64,000 nt of DNA from Candidatus Paraburkholderia kirkii (GTDB lineage Bacteria > Pseudomonadota > Gammaproteobacteria > Burkholderiales > Burkholderiaceae): NCBI GenBank assembly GCA_001189345.1, contig LFKV01000006.1, positions 1-64,000 on the forward strand. The letters are read 5' to 3'. Positions within the stretch are counted from its first letter, which is position 1. Each line of letters opens with the position of its first letter. The position numbers and the translations under genes were made by a program. Below the pieces are notes generated by a model, which did not search any database, was not told the origin of the DNA, and saw only the letters and a list, made by a program, of their open reading frames with translations. Below are positions 51,325 to 62,963 of the stretch, piece by piece.

Positions 51325-51876
51325 ATGAATCGCGAAGAAGCTCTTCATATTTTCAGCCACTCCGAAGAGATCGTGACGGCTGACGAAGTCAACGCATCGA
51401 TCGGCAAGATGGCCGCGGCCATCAAGGCGGCGACGAAAGACGACTTCCCGCTCGCGCTCTCGGTCATGGGAGGCGCGGCCGTTTTCACCGGCATGCTGCT
51501 GCCGCATCTGGATTTCCCGCTCGAGTTCGATTACATCCACCTGACGCGCTATCGCAACGCCATCAAGGGCGGCAGCGAGATGCAGTGGCACGTGGCGCCG
51601 GCGGAATCGGTCAAGGATCGCGTGGTGCTCGTGCTCGACGACATCCTCGACGAAGGCGAAACCATGGCCGCGATCCGCGACCGCATCATGGCGATGGGCG
51701 CGAAGACGTTTCTCTCCGCGGTGCTGTGCGAGAAGATCATCCCGAAGGCGAAGCCGCTGCGTCCGGATTTCTGCGGCTTCGAGGTGCCGGACCGCTACGT
51801 GTTCGGCTGCGGGATGGATGCGAAGGGTTACTGGCGTAACCTGCCGACGATCCGCGCGCTGACCGAAGGCGCCTGA
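51325..51876 (+). CDS. hpt: Hypoxanthine-guanine phosphoribosyltransferase
   Basis: Purine salvage enzyme, 183 residues from ATG 51325 (MNREEALHIFSHSEEIV). The PRPP-binding motif VVLVLDDILDEGETM lies near 97-111, with the base-binding end FGCGMDAKGYWRNLP. Length and end match the family, so the adjacent marC deletion spared it. Convergent with marC, whose shortened frame now overlaps its last 49 bases. Confidence 0.92.
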   Translation: MNREEALHIFSHSEEIVTADEVNASIGKMAAAIKAATKDDFPLALSVMGGAAVFTGMLLPHLDFPLEFDYIHLTRYRNAIKGGSEMQWHVAPAESVKDRVVLVLDDILDEGETMAAIRDRIMAMGAKTFLSAVLCEKIIPKAKPLRPDFCGFEVPDRYVFGCGMDAKGYWRNLPTIRALTEGA

Positions 51877-52349
51877 GCGTTCCCCAATAGCACGATCGCG
51901 CAGACGATCATCGTGACGGTCAGCGCGCCGATCCACTCGAACATCTTGCCCGGCGCCTGCGAAGTCAGCAGCATCACCGTCGCGAGCGCCGACGGCCCCG
52001 CCAGCACCGGAATCGCGAGCGGCACGATCAGCGGCTCGCCGCCGCGCGAGTCGCCGCCCATCGGGCCGTCGGGATGCGGGAAGATCATGCGCAGTGCGAT
52101 CAGGAACAGCACGATCCCGCCCGCGATCCGCAGCGACACATCGGTGAGATTCATCGCGCGCAGGAAGCGGTCGCCCGCGAGCATGAACACCAGCAGGATC
52201 ACGAACGCGATCGCCACTTCCCGCAGAACCACGACGCGGCGCCGCTCTTTCGCGACGCCGCGTAGCGCGTTGATGAAGATCGGAATGTTGCTGAGCGGAT
52301 CGGTGATCAGCAGCAGCAGGATCGTCGCCGACAGGAAGTTGTACTGCAT
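51828..52349 (-). pseudogene. marC: MarC-family membrane protein, 3' end deleted
   Basis: MarC-type integral membrane protein of unknown role. ATG 52349 ([20 protein letters not shown]) overlaps the proS stop (TAATG). Five helices are readable up to MIVCAIVLLGNA near 51885, and then the frame runs into the reverse strand of hpt (QAPSVSARIVGRLRQ) instead of the usual sixth helix. About 35-50 residues are missing. The junction is a deletion that joined marC to the hpt end. Confidence 0.8.
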
Positions 52350-54085
52350 TACTTCCCGAGCGCGGCCCGCACCTTGCCCGTCACCACGCTCGCCGCTTCT
52401 TCGACCGGCAGCAGCGTCGCTTCGGTATCGCGGCGGCCCTGATATTCGAGCTTGCCTTCCTTCAGCCCGCGATCGCCGATCACGATCCGATGCGGCACGC
52501 CGATCAGCTCCCAGTCCGCGAACATCACGCCGGGACGCTCGCCGCGATCGTCGAGGATCACGTCGATGCCCGCTTCCCGCAGCGTCGCGTAGAGCTTGTC
52601 GGCCTGCTCGCGCACGGCCTCGCTGCGGTCGTAGCCCATCGGGCAGATCACGACTTCGAACGGCGCGATGGCTTCCGGCCAGATAATGCCGCGATCGTCG
52701 AAGTTCCGTTCGATGGCGGCGCCCAGCACGCGCGTCACGCCGATGCCGTAGCAGCCCATCTGCATCGGCGCGGGCTTGCCGTTTTCGTCGAGATAGGTTA
52801 CTCCCATCGCGTCGGAATACTTCGTGCCGAGCTGGAACACGTGGCCCACTTCGATGCCGCGGCAGATCTTGAGCGCCCCCTTGCCGTCCGGCGAAGGATC
52901 GCCCGCCACGACATTGCGGATGTCCGCCACTTCCGGCTCGGGCAGGTCGCGGCCCCAGTTCACGCCGGTCGTGTGGTAGTCCACCTCGTTCGTGCCGACG
53001 ACGAAGTCGCTCATGTTCGCGACCGTGCGGTCCGCGACCACGCGCACCGGCTTCTTCGTGCCGATCGGGCCGAGATAGCCCGGCGGCGTGCCGAACCATT
53101 CGATGATCTCGGCCTCCGTCGCGAAGCGATAGCCCTTCAGGCCCGGCAGCTTGCCCGTCTTGATGTCGTTGAGCGAATGATCGCCGCGCAGCATCAAGAG
53201 CCAGATGGTCGGCTCGCCGCCTTCGTTGTCCGTCGCCAGGACGATCGACTTGATCGTGCGCTCGAGCGGAATGTTCAGATACTCGGCCACGGCTTCGCAC
53301 TTCGCCTTGCCGGGCGTCGGCGTCTTCTTCAGCGCCTCGGTCGGCACGGCGCGCTTCTCGATGAGCGGCAGCGCATCGGCGGCCTCGACGTTCGCCGCGA
53401 AGTCCGAGTTCGGGCAATAGGCGACGTCGTCCTCGCCCGTCTCGGCGATCACGTGGAATTCGTGCGAGCCGCTACCGCCGATCGAGCCGTTGTCCGCCGC
53501 GACCGCGCGGAACTCGAGATCGATGCGCGTGAAGATGCGCACGTAGGCATCGTACATCTTCCTGTACGACTCGGCGAGGCCGTCGAGGTCCTTATCGAAG
53601 GAATACGCGTCCTTCATGATGAATTCGCGGCCGCGCATCACGCCGAAGCGCGGACGGATCTCGTCGCGGAACTTCGTCTGGATCTGGTAGAAGTTGACCG
53701 GCAGCTGACGATAGCTCTTGATCTCGCGGCGCGCGATGTCGGTGACGACTTCCTCGTGCGTTGGGCCCATCACGAAATCGCGCTCGTGGCGATCCTTGAA
53801 GCGCAGCAACTCCGGGCCGTACTGCTCCCAGCGGCCCGACTCCTGCCACAGTTCGGCGGGCTGCACAGCGGGCATCAGCAGCTCGAGCGCGCCCGCGCGG
53901 TTCATCTCTTCACGCACGATGGCTTCGACCTTGCGCACGGAGCGCAGGCCGATCGGCATGTAATCGTAGATACCGCCCGCGACGCGGCGGATCATGCCGG
54001 CGCGCATCATCAGCTTGTGGCTGACGATCTCGGCGTCGGCGGGGGCTTCTTTCAGGGTGCCGATGAAGAAACGGGATGCTTTCAT
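52349..54085 (-). CDS. proS: Prolyl-tRNA synthetase
   Basis: Charges tRNA-Pro. 578 residues from ATG 54085 ([20 protein letters not shown]). Class II catalytic core motifs: motif 2 [17 protein letters not shown], motif 3 [13 protein letters not shown]. The inserted editing domain (about 220-400) that clears Ala-tRNA-Pro is present ([13 protein letters not shown]). The anticodon-binding domain is at the C-terminus. Intact. tRNA-Pro(CGG) itself is encoded at 60169. Confidence 0.96.
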   Translation of the reverse strand: MKASRFFIGTLKEAPADAEIVSHKLMMRAGMIRRVAGGIYDYMPIGLRSVRKVEAIVREEMNRAGALELLMPAVQPAELWQESGRWEQYGPELLRFKDRHERDFVMGPTHEEVVTDIARREIKSYRQLPVNFYQIQTKFRDEIRPRFGVMRGREFIMKDAYSFDKDLDGLAESYRKMYDAYVRIFTRIDLEFRAVAADNGSIGGSGSHEFHVIAETGEDDVAYCPNSDFAANVEAADALPLIEKRAVPTEALKKTPTPGKAKCEAVAEYLNIPLERTIKSIVLATDNEGGEPTIWLLMLRGDHSLNDIKTGKLPGLKGYRFATEAEIIEWFGTPPGYLGPIGTKKPVRVVADRTVANMSDFVVGTNEVDYHTTGVNWGRDLPEPEVADIRNVVAGDPSPDGKGALKICRGIEVGHVFQLGTKYSDAMGVTYLDENGKPAPMQMGCYGIGVTRVLGAAIERNFDDRGIIWPEAIAPFEVVICPMGYDRSEAVREQADKLYATLREAGIDVILDDRGERPGVMFADWELIGVPHRIVIGDRGLKEGKLEYQGRRDTEATLLPVEEAASVVTGKVRAALGK

Positions 54086-54357
54086 TCAAATTTTCCAAAA
54101 GCGACGCGCTTCAGTGCTCGATGAGCGCCGGAGCAGGCGAAACGAAGGTGAACGACGGAAACGGTCGACGACTTTGCGTGGGGCCAGAGTCAGCGCTGAT
54201 TCTGGCCGGCAGATAGAAGATTTTGCCGCCTTCCCGGTTTTCTGGCAAAGAGTCTTGAGCCCGACCCGGAATTCATGCCCCGAATTGGGGTTCCTGCCGG
54301 TGCGCGGGGCTCGTTAACTGTTTATAATCAAAGCAATTTGAAAGGAAAGGTGGTTGT

Positions 54358-55011
54358 ATGCTGGATCGTGAAGGCTTTCGCCCGAACGTCGGCATCATCC
54401 TCTTGAACGCGCGCAACGAAGTGTTTTGGGGTAAGCGGCTGCGTGAACATTCCTGGCAGTTTCCGCAAGGGGGTATCAAATACGGCGAGACCCCCGTGCA
54501 AGCGATGTATCGGGAGTTACACGAAGAAACCGGCCTGCTTCCGGAACACGTGAAAGTTGTAGGTCGCACGCGCGACTGGCTGCGTTATGAGGTGCCGGAC
54601 AAGTTCATCAAGCGCGAGGTGCGCGGACATTATCGCGGTCAGAAACAGATCTGGTTTCTGCTGCGCATGGTGGGACGCGATTGCGACATCTGCCTACGCG
54701 CGACGGACCATCCGGAGTTCGATGCCTGGCGCTGGAACGAGTATTGGGTGCCGCTCGACGCGGTCATCGAGTTCAAGCGCGACGTTTATCAACTGGCTCT
54801 GAGCGAGCTGTCCCGGTTCCTGCGGCGAACCAACTCCCGCGGCGAGTGCGGCGAGCGAGACGCGCATCACGGGCCGCGCTATCCGCGCGTGGTCCAGACG
54901 ATGACGATCGAAGCGCCTTCTGTTACTGCCTCCGGCGCGGCAGTTCAGGCAGAATGCACGGTCAGCGAAGAAGTGCAGGTGATCGCGCAGCAGCGTTCAT
55001 CGTGCGACTGA
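54358..55011 (+). CDS. rppH: RNA pyrophosphohydrolase
   Basis: Nudix enzyme that removes pyrophosphate from mRNA 5' ends to start decay. 217 residues from ATG 54358 ([20 protein letters not shown]), with AAGGAAAGG upstream and a TATAAT at 54323-54328. The Nudix box [20 protein letters not shown] begins at 38. Residues after about 160 form a non-conserved tail. Intact. Confidence 0.94.
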   Translation: MLDREGFRPNVGIILLNARNEVFWGKRLREHSWQFPQGGIKYGETPVQAMYRELHEETGLLPEHVKVVGRTRDWLRYEVPDKFIKREVRGHYRGQKQIWFLLRMVGRDCDICLRATDHPEFDAWRWNEYWVPLDAVIEFKRDVYQLALSELSRFLRRTNSRGECGERDAHHGPRYPRVVQTMTIEAPSVTASGAAVQAECTVSEEVQVIAQQRSSCD

Positions 55012-55152
55012 GTTCCTCGGTCCTTCGCACACTTTGACACTCAGCACTCGGAGCGGTGGCACAGCGAAATTCTTGCCGTGCCATTTGTCTTTTTGCCCTT
55101 TGTCGCCGGGCGGGCGCCCGAAACCCCGCGCGCATATTTCCGGAAGACTCAA

Positions 55153-55722
55153 TTGAAAGTGAATGTCTCACTCGCGGTAATCGCCGCATCCGCGGCGGCG
55201 CTGGCCGTGCTCGCCGGCTGTTCCAGTTCCAAGGCGCTGTCCGGTCAGGACGACGGCGTGTTCACCTACCTGCTCGACCGCAAGCCGAACTGGACGGAAG
55301 AGAAGATCGAGACGCTGCCGCCGCTGCCTCAGGCGTCGAATCTGCTGCCCTTCAATGTCTCGCAGAACACGCCGCTCACGTTCGCCGTCGACAAGACGAC
55401 GCTTGCCGTCGGCAAGGATGGCGTCGTGCACTACGTGATCGTCGTGACGAGCCCGGCGGGTGCGCGCAACGTCAACTATGAAGGCATTCGCTGCAACACC
55501 TACGAATGGCGCCGCTACGCCAGCATCAACGACGACCAGAACGGCTGGGATCAGGGCGTCGCGTTCGATTTCCGGCGCATCGAGAACGGCGAGCTGAACG
55601 CGTATCAGGCGGCGCTCTATCAGGATTACTTCTGCGCGAGCAAGCTACCCGTGGGTACGGCCAAGCAGATCGTCAACAACATCCAGTACAAGCGCACCCA
55701 GAGCTCGATCAACGTGCACTGA
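55153..55722 (+). CDS. CNP1-like family lipoprotein
   Basis: About 189 residues from a TTG at 55153 (read MKVNVSLAVIAASAAALAV). The lipobox LAVLAGC gives a lipid-anchored periplasmic protein. The body matches the CNP1-like family seen in beta-proteobacteria: DDGVFTYLLDRKPNWTEE, YEGIRCNTYEWRRYA, QDYFCASKLP. A longer start at 55078 is open but would bury the signal peptide. Function unknown; intact. Confidence 0.82.
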   Translation: MKVNVSLAVIAASAAALAVLAGCSSSKALSGQDDGVFTYLLDRKPNWTEEKIETLPPLPQASNLLPFNVSQNTPLTFAVDKTTLAVGKDGVVHYVIVVTSPAGARNVNYEGIRCNTYEWRRYASINDDQNGWDQGVAFDFRRIENGELNAYQAALYQDYFCASKLPVGTAKQIVNNIQYKRTQSSINVH

Positions 55723-55742
55723 CGCGGCTTTCGCCGGGAAAG

Positions 55743-55782
55743 AAAGCCCGCTGGCCTTGCGGCTCAGCGGGCTTTTTTCTTT
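55743..55782. terminator. Bidirectional terminator between the CNP1-like gene and proB
   Basis: AAAGCCCGCTGG pairs with CTCAGCGGGCTTT around CCTTGCGG; TTTTTT follows on the plus strand and CTTTCTTT on the minus strand. It serves the convergent genes on both sides. Confidence 0.85.
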
Positions 55783-55801
55783 TCGATCGGCGATCCCCGG
55801 C

Positions 55802-56920
55802 TCAGACGAGCACGAGATTGTCGCGATGGATCAGCTCGGGCTCGAGCATGTAGCCGAGCACGCTCTCGATCTCGCCGCTCGGCCGCCGGTGAATCAGCCG
55901 CGCCTCCGAGCTGCTGTAGTTCGTGATGCCGCGCGCCACCTCCTGCCCCTGTTTGTCGACGCAGGCAATGACCTCGCCGCGGTCGAAAGCGCCCTTCACG
56001 TCGATCACGCCGATCGGCAACAGGCTCTTGCCGTCCGCGGTGAGCTTGTGCACCGCGCCGTCGTCGATCACGACATGCCCGCGCACCTGCAGGTGATCCG
56101 CCATCCATTGCTTGCGCGCCGCCATGCGCGCCGTGCGCGCGACAAGCTGCGTGCCGATCATCTCGCCCGAGGCCAGACGCGTGAGCACGTCGGCCTCGCG
56201 GCCGCTCGCGATCACCGTGTTCGCGCCGCTGTGCGCCGCGCACTTCGCCGCGAGAATCTTGGTCAGCATGCCGCCGCGGCCGAGGCTCGAGCCCGCGCCG
56301 CCCGCCATCGCCTCGAGTTCGGGCGTGCCGGCATCGGCTTGCTCGACGAGCGTCGCGTTCGGGTCCTTGCGCGGATCGGCGGTGAACAGGCCGCGCTGAT
56401 CGGTGAGGATGACGAGCGCATCGCCTTCGATCAGGTTCGCCACCAGCGCGCCGAGGGTGTCGTTGTCGCCGAACTTGATTTCGTCGGTAATGACGGTGTC
56501 GTTCTCGTTGATGATCGGCACCGCGCCCAGGCGCAGCAGCGTGAGCAGCGTCGAGCGCGCGTTGAGGTAGCGTTCGCGATCGGCCAGGTCGGCGTGCGTA
56601 AGCAGAATCTGCGCGGTGCGGATGCCGTGCGCGCCGAAGCTGCTTTCGTAGACCTGCGCGAGGCCCATCTGTCCGACGGCCGCGGCCGCCTGCAATTCGT
56701 CGATCTCGCGCGGCCGCTTGGTCCAGCCGAGCCGATGGATGCCCTCCGCGATCGCGCCCGAGCTCACGAGCACGACTTCCTTGCCCTGCCCGCGCAGCGC
56801 CGCGATCTGCGACGCCCAGCGGCCGATGGCCGCATGATCGAGCCCGCGCCCGTCGTTGGTGACGAGGCTCGACCCTACTTTCACTACGATTCGCTTTGCA
56901 GCGGCGATAACCGAACGCAT
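55802..56920 (-). CDS. proB: Glutamate 5-kinase
   Basis: First step of proline synthesis. 372 residues from ATG 56920 ([20 protein letters not shown]). The amino acid kinase domain has [30 protein letters not shown] and [14 protein letters not shown]; a C-terminal PUA domain follows from about 275 ([13 protein letters not shown]). Intact. Last gene of rplU-rpmA-obgE-proB. Confidence 0.95.
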   Translation of the reverse strand: MRSVIAAAKRIVVKVGSSLVTNDGRGLDHAAIGRWASQIAALRGQGKEVVLVSSGAIAEGIHRLGWTKRPREIDELQAAAAVGQMGLAQVYESSFGAHGIRTAQILLTHADLADRERYLNARSTLLTLLRLGAVPIINENDTVITDEIKFGDNDTLGALVANLIEGDALVILTDQRGLFTADPRKDPNATLVEQADAGTPELEAMAGGAGSSLGRGGMLTKILAAKCAAHSGANTVIASGREADVLTRLASGEMIGTQLVARTARMAARKQWMADHLQVRGHVVIDDGAVHKLTADGKSLLPIGVIDVKGAFDRGEVIACVDKQGQEVARGITNYSSSEARLIHRRPSGEIESVLGYMLEPELIHRDNLVLV

Positions 56921-56968
56921 CGTGCGCTTTCTCCTCGGATGTCGCGTCCCGCTTCGGCGGGCGCGTCG

Positions 56969-58126
<1,158 letters not shown>

Positions 58127-58175
58127 TCACCGATATCCTTCAAATCATCCGATGCGCATTTCCGCGCACCAAATG

Positions 58176-58208
58176 AAAATGGCCCCGCGAAGTTCGCGGG
58201 GCCATTTT
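58176..58208 (-). terminator. Hairpin terminator between rpmA and obgE
   Basis: AAAATGGCCCCGCGAA and TTCGCGGGGCCATTTT form a perfect stem; T's follow on the minus strand. It lies just after rpmA, so it may attenuate transcription into obgE. Confidence 0.85.
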
Positions 58209-58234
58209 CCGGTCCTGAAGCCCGTGCGTAAAAT

Positions 58235-58495
58235 TTACGCTGCCGGGACGACGACGACCGTGTGCTTCTTCGCAGCGCCCTTGGTCACGAACTTGACGTG
58301 GCCGTCGGTCAGCGCGAACAGCGTGTGATCCTTGCCGATGCCGACGTTCTCACCCGGGTGCATACGCGTTCCGCGCTGGCGAACGATGATGCCGCCTACG
58401 TTGATTGCCTGGCCGCCATACACCTTCACGCCGAGGCGTTTCGACTCGGAGTCGCGGCCGTTGCGGGAAGACCCGCCTGCTTTTTTGTGTGCCAT
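58235..58495 (-). CDS. rpmA: 50S ribosomal protein L27
   Basis: 86 residues, the standard length, from ATG 58495 ([20 protein letters not shown]). The N-terminal tail that reaches the peptidyl-transferase centre and the core motif [20 protein letters not shown] are complete. Follows rplU by about 45 bases. Intact. Confidence 0.97.
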   Translation of the reverse strand: MAHKKAGGSSRNGRDSESKRLGVKVYGGQAINVGGIIVRQRGTRMHPGENVGIGKDHTLFALTDGHVKFVTKGAAKKHTVVVVPAA

Positions 58496-58541
58496 TTGAT
58501 AGCTCCTTTACCGATTACTGTGCGAAACGTTCGACGCCGCC

Positions 58542-58853
58542 TTAGGCGTTGATCGCGTCGATGCGCAGTTCGGTGTAGTTCTGGCGGTGGCCAGCGTGCT
58601 TTTGGTAGTGCTTCCGACGACGCATCTTGAAGATGGTCACTTTGGCGTGACGACCCTGGGAGACCACGGTAGCCTTGACGGAAGCCCCACTGACCAGCGG
58701 CGTACCGAACTTAATCGATTCGCCTTCGCCCACTGCGAGAACCTGGTCGAGCGTGATTTCAGCGTCAATGTCTGCCGGTATCTGTTCTACTTTCAATTTT
58801 TCGCCAACGGCAACCTTGTACTGCTTGCCGCCGGTTTTTATGACCGCGTACAT
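58542..58853 (-). CDS. rplU: 50S ribosomal protein L21
   Basis: 103 residues from ATG 58853 ([20 protein letters not shown]). The conserved end [20 protein letters not shown] is complete. First gene after the strong promoter at 58906-58934. Intact. Confidence 0.97.
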   Translation of the reverse strand: MYAVIKTGGKQYKVAVGEKLKVEQIPADIDAEITLDQVLAVGEGESIKFGTPLVSGASVKATVVSQGRHAKVTIFKMRRRKHYQKHAGHRQNYTELRIDAINA

Positions 58854-58905
58854 TGAGAACCTCACTCAGAATCTTTTTCCACGCACCACGCGGGGTAAAC
58901 GCGCA

Positions 58906-58934
58906 ATTATACATAGGGTTACGCCCGACGTCAA
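58906..58934 (-). promoter_or_regulatory. Strong sigma-70 promoter of rplU-rpmA
   Basis: Minus strand TTGACG, exactly 17 bases, TATAAT, about 50 bases before the rplU start. It is the closest consensus match in the window. Confidence 0.9.
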
Positions 58935-59120
58935 AGCGCAATGACGCTCGCGGCGCGCGGGCGCGATCCGTGCGCGAACCTCGGCGAAAGGGTCCCAATC
59001 GGTGTCAATCGGGCGCCAATCTCGCTCGAATTTCGCCGGCACGCTTCGATTCGGCGCCCCGAGCACCCGTCGTCCGTCGGATTCGCCTTATAATCCATCG
59101 GATTACCTCAATTGCCGATC

Positions 59121-60113
59121 ATGTCGTCCACCACTACTTCCTCCCCAAACGCCGCCGCGCTGCTCGCCCCGATCGCCGAGGACATGCAGCAGGTCAATCG
59201 CGTCATCCGGCAGCGCCTGGCATCAGAAGTGATACTCATCAACCAGATCTCGGAGTACATCATCGGCGCGGGCGGCAAGCGGCTGCGTCCGGCGCTCCTG
59301 CTTCTGGTCGCGGGTGCGCTGGGCGACACGAGCGGGCATCGCCACGAGCTCGCGGCCGTGGTGGAGTTCATCCATACGGCGACGCTCCTGCACGACGACG
59401 TGGTCGACGAATCCGACCTGCGGCGCGGCCGCAAGACGGCGAATGCCTTGTTCGGCAACGCGGCGAGCGTGCTGGTCGGCGATTTCCTGTACTCGCGCTC
59501 GTTCGAAATGATGGTGGGCGTCGGCAAGATGCGCGTGATGGAGATTCTCTCGGTCGCGACCAACATCATTTCCGAAGGCGAAGTGCTGCAGCTGCTCAAC
59601 ATGCACGACCCGGACGTCGACGAAACGCGCTACATGCAGGTAATCCGCTACAAGACGGCGAAGCTGTTCGAAGCGGCCGCCCAGCTCGGTGCGGTGCTGT
59701 CCGGCGCGGACGCGCGCACGGAGGCGGCGGCGGCGGAGTTCGGCCGGCGCATCGGCACGGCCTTCCAGATCATGGACGACTGGCTCGACTACACGGGCAC
59801 GCCCGAATCGATGGGCAAGAATGCCGGCGACGATCTGCGCGAAGGCAAGCCCACCCTGCCGCTCATCTATCTGATGGAGCACGGCACGCCGGAGCAGGCG
59901 GCGCTCGCGCGCGAGGCGATCGAACAGGGCGGCACAGATCGCTTCGAAACGATCTTCCACGCAATCACGACGTCGGGCGCGCTGGATCACACGCTGGAAT
60001 GCGCGCGGAAGGAAGCTCAGGCTGCTGCGAACGCAATTTCTTCGTTTCCCGATTCCATTTTTAAAGAAAGCCTGCTAGAATTATACTTTTACTCGACGTT
60101 GCGGCAGTCTTGA
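59121..60113 (+). CDS. ispB: Octaprenyl diphosphate synthase
   Basis: Makes the ubiquinone side chain from isopentenyl diphosphate. 330 residues from ATG 59121 (MSSTTTSSPNAAALLAPIAE); an ATG at 59112 would add three. The two Asp-rich motifs of trans-prenyl synthases are LLHDDVVDESD and MDDWLDYTG, with GGKRLRPALLLL near the start. A TATAAT at 59089 lies upstream. Intact, followed by tRNA-Pro. Confidence 0.93.
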   Translation: MSSTTTSSPNAAALLAPIAEDMQQVNRVIRQRLASEVILINQISEYIIGAGGKRLRPALLLLVAGALGDTSGHRHELAAVVEFIHTATLLHDDVVDESDLRRGRKTANALFGNAASVLVGDFLYSRSFEMMVGVGKMRVMEILSVATNIISEGEVLQLLNMHDPDVDETRYMQVIRYKTAKLFEAAAQLGAVLSGADARTEAAAAEFGRRIGTAFQIMDDWLDYTGTPESMGKNAGDDLREGKPTLPLIYLMEHGTPEQAALAREAIEQGGTDRFETIFHAITTSGALDHTLECARKEAQAAANAISSFPDSIFKESLLELYFYSTLRQS

Positions 60114-60168
60114 TTGAACAAGGCTGAAGCGGCCTGAAAGTACAAGTCGAGTGCACGTTGGTTGAATT

Positions 60169-60245
60169 CGGGGTGTAGCTTAGCCTGGTAGAGCGCTACG
60201 TTCGGGACGTAGAGGCCGGAGGTTCGAATCCTCTCACCCCGACCA
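60169..60245 (+). tRNA. tRNA-Pro (anticodon CGG)
   Basis: A 77-base cloverleaf with acceptor CGGGGTG/CACCCCG, D-arm TAGCCTGGTAGAGC, anticodon arm CTACG-TTCGGGA-CGTAG giving anticodon CGG, and T-arm GGTTCGAATCC. The 3' ACCA is encoded. Confidence 0.97.
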
Positions 60246-60393
60246 GAATTGCCGAAACCCGCATGGTCCGCCATGCGGGTTTTTGGGGTTTTTGTTTTCC
60301 GATGGCGCTTCGACCGTGGCCATCCGGCCGGCGGCAAGGTTCCGGACCCGTCTGCTATATTCCCTCCCATCTCCGCCCCTACCCGATCATCGC

Positions 60394-61683
60394 GTGGACA
60401 ACCTTCCCTTATGGGCGCAAATTTGCGCCATTTTTCTGCTTCTCATCCTTTCCGGCTTTTTTTCCATCTCCGAAACGTCGATGATGGCGCTCAACCGCCA
60501 TCGCCTGAAATATCTGGCCAGCCAGGGATCGCTGCGCGCCCGCACGACTCAGGGCCTGCTCGCCAAGATCGACCAGCTGCTTTCGGTGATCCTGATCGGC
60601 AACAACCTGATCAACACGATCATCCCGGTGCTCACCACGTCGATCGCGCTGCGCACCTTCGGCCACAACAATCTCGTGCTGTCGATCACGACCGGCGTCA
60701 TCGCGTTTCTGATCATCGTGTTCGCGGAAATCGCGCCGAAGATCGTCGGGGCGACCTATCCGGAGAAAGTCGCGCTGCCCGCGAGTCTCGTGCTCGCGCC
60801 GCTCATGCGCGTGGCGCGTCCGCTCACCTGGTTCGTGAATCTCTTCGCCAACGCGATCCTGGCCGCGCTGCACATCAACACGAAGAACAAGCGCGATCAG
60901 CGGATCTCGCCTGAAGAGCTGCGTACCATCGTGCTCGAAACCGGCAGCTTCATGCCGACCAAGCATCGCAGCATCCTGCTGAACCTGTTCGATCTGGAGA
61001 ACATCTCGGTCGACGACGTGATGATCCCGCGCCGCCGCATCGAAGCGCTCGATTTCGACGCGCCTTTCGAGCAGATTCTGCATCAGCTCGAGACCTGCTA
61101 TCACAACAAGCTCGTCGTCTATCAGGGCGACATCGACCGCGTGCTCGGCATTCTCCACGTGCGCAAGACGCTCTCGGCGCTGCACAACCAGGAGCTCGAG
61201 CGCGAGACGCTGCGCGAACTCCTCGCCGAGCCCTATTTCGTGCCGACCGGCACGCCGGTCTTTCAGCAATTGCAGTACTTCCAGGAAAGCGGGCACCGCA
61301 TCGCGATCGTGGTCGACGAGTATGGCGAACTGCAGGGGCTCGTGACGCCCGAGGACATCATCGAGGAGCTGATCGGCGAATTCACGACGACGATCCCGCG
61401 CGGCACCGGCTCGCGCGGCGGCTGGGACGACAACAGCGAATGCATCGTGGCCGGCAACATGCCGCTGCGCGAGCTGAACCGCTGGCTGCATCTGACCCTG
61501 CCCACGGACGGTCCGAAGACGCTGAACGGGCTCATTCTCGAAACGCTCGAGGACATTCCGGACGGCGACGTATCGGTGCAGATCGCGGGCGTGACCTTCG
61601 AAGTCATGCGCAGCGACGATCAGGCGATCCGCACCGTGAAGATCTTCCGTCCGGCCGCGGCGCCGAATCGCGCGCTGCGTTAG
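60394..61683 (+). CDS. CNNM/CorC-HlyC-family membrane protein with CBS pair
   Basis: 429 residues from a GTG at 60394 (read MDNLPLWAQICAIF). An N-terminal DUF21/CNNM membrane domain (LLLILSGFFSISETSMMALN, IVFAEIAPKIVGATYPEK) is followed by two CBS motifs (VDDVMIPRRRIEALD and IAIVVDEYGELQGLVTPEDI) and a C-terminal CorC_HlyC transporter-associated domain. Linked in relatives to magnesium or cobalt homeostasis rather than haemolysis. A longer frame from 60283 overlaps the tRNA spacer and is not favoured. Intact. Confidence 0.88.
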   Translation: MDNLPLWAQICAIFLLLILSGFFSISETSMMALNRHRLKYLASQGSLRARTTQGLLAKIDQLLSVILIGNNLINTIIPVLTTSIALRTFGHNNLVLSITTGVIAFLIIVFAEIAPKIVGATYPEKVALPASLVLAPLMRVARPLTWFVNLFANAILAALHINTKNKRDQRISPEELRTIVLETGSFMPTKHRSILLNLFDLENISVDDVMIPRRRIEALDFDAPFEQILHQLETCYHNKLVVYQGDIDRVLGILHVRKTLSALHNQELERETLRELLAEPYFVPTGTPVFQQLQYFQESGHRIAIVVDEYGELQGLVTPEDIIEELIGEFTTTIPRGTGSRGGWDDNSECIVAGNMPLRELNRWLHLTLPTDGPKTLNGLILETLEDIPDGDVSVQIAGVTFEVMRSDDQAIRTVKIFRPAAAPNRALR

Positions 61684-61756
61684 CCGTTCGGACGACTGGG
61701 CGTTGCCGGCCGCCGGCGGGATGATCGACGCATCCCGACTCCGACGTCCGACGCTC

Positions 61757-62963
61757 ATGATTTCTCCCTCTCGCGACGCCTTCGACACCTTCGCGCGCGC
61801 CCCGCACGGCCGATGCCGCGCGCGATTCCGCATCCGACAATGAAACACCCGCCGTCTCGCTGCTCGCCGAAGCCTTGCGCAAAGCGGCCGAGCGCGGCGC
61901 GTCCGATATTCACGTCGAGCCATCCGAGCACGACTGGCGCATCCGGGTACGCGGCGTACTGCACGTGCTCAAGCGCCCGCCGCCGCATCTGCGCGACGCG
62001 TTCGTCACGCGCATCAAGGTGCTGGCGCGCATGGACATCGCCGAGTGCCGCGGGCAGCGCGTCGAGCCGTCGCAGGACGAGTTTTTCGCCGAAGAGCGTC
62101 GGCAGCGAGTTGACGCGATAGTCGCCGATCCGCCCGCCCGGCAGATTCAAGCGCAGGCGGCCGTCCTGCTGCCGTCCGGTCTGTCGCTCGCCGCCCTCGG
62201 CCTCGACGATATGTAAGGCCGCGTGGTCGAATCGGCAATTCGCGCGCCGCACGGCTTCGTGCTCGTGACCGGTCCGACCGGCAGCGGCAAGACCCTGTCG
62301 CTCTATTGCTTCCTGCAGATGCTCAACGCCGAGGCGCGCAACGTGTGCTCGGTCGAAGACCCCGTCGAGATCCAGCTCGCGGGCATCAATCAGGTGAGCG
62401 TTCGCGAGAAAGCGGGACTGACTTTCGCCGTCGCGCTGCGCGCGTTCATGAGGCAGACCCGGACGTCACATGGTCGGCGAGATCCGCGATGCGGAAACCG
62501 CGGACGTCGCGGTGAAGGCCACGCAGACCGGACATCTCGTACTCTCGACGCTCCACACGAACGACGCCCCGCCGCGATTGCGCGTCTCATCGACATCGGC
62601 GTGGCGCCCTACAACCTCGCGTCGGTGTTGAGGCTCGTCACGGCGCAGCGGCTCGTGCGCAAGCTGTGCGAGCAGTGCCGCGCGCCGTCCGCGCTGCCGC
62701 TCGACGACGGGTTTCATCCGTTCGAGCCGCGCAGCTGTGCGGCGTGCCACGGCATCGGGTATCGTGGGCGCGTGGGCGTGCATCAGCTGATGCCGGTGTC
62801 GGATGACATCCGCGAGCTGATCGTCGCGCGCGCCGCGACGCATGCGATCTCGCGCGCGGCGCAGTCGCGCGGCATGCCCGCGTTGCGCGATGCGGCCTTC
62901 GCTCGCGTGCGCGAAGGCGTGACCAGCATTGCGGAAGCGGTCGAAGCCACGGAGGTCGAATGA
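61757..62963 (+). pseudogene. pilB: Type IV pilus assembly ATPase (PilB/GspE type), multiply disrupted
   Basis: Secretion ATPase that powers pilus extension. Start near 61757 (MISPSRDAF); one shift near 61800 leads to LRKAAERGASDIHVEPSEHD and KVLARMDIAE. Bases 62046-62174 are then inverted: their minus strand reads QQDGRLRLNLPGGRIGDYR and LPTLFGEKLVLRRLDALP, belonging exactly there. SGLSLAALGLDDM follows, then a TAA (native CAA) at 62214, then the Walker A TGPTGSGKTLSLY and VEDPVEIQL. Three one-base losses lie between 62455 and 62575. The C-terminal CEQC and CAAC zinc cysteines remain. Inactive beyond doubt. Confidence 0.92.
62046..62174. other. 129-bp in-frame micro-inversion within pilB
   Basis: Reverse-complementing this block restores a continuous reading from MDIAE through RQQDGRL to LDALPAA and then SGLSLAALGLDDM with no frame change. 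The block is exactly 43 codons long. Left junction GCCGAG/TGCCGC, right junction CTGCCG/TCCGGT. Confidence 0.88.
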
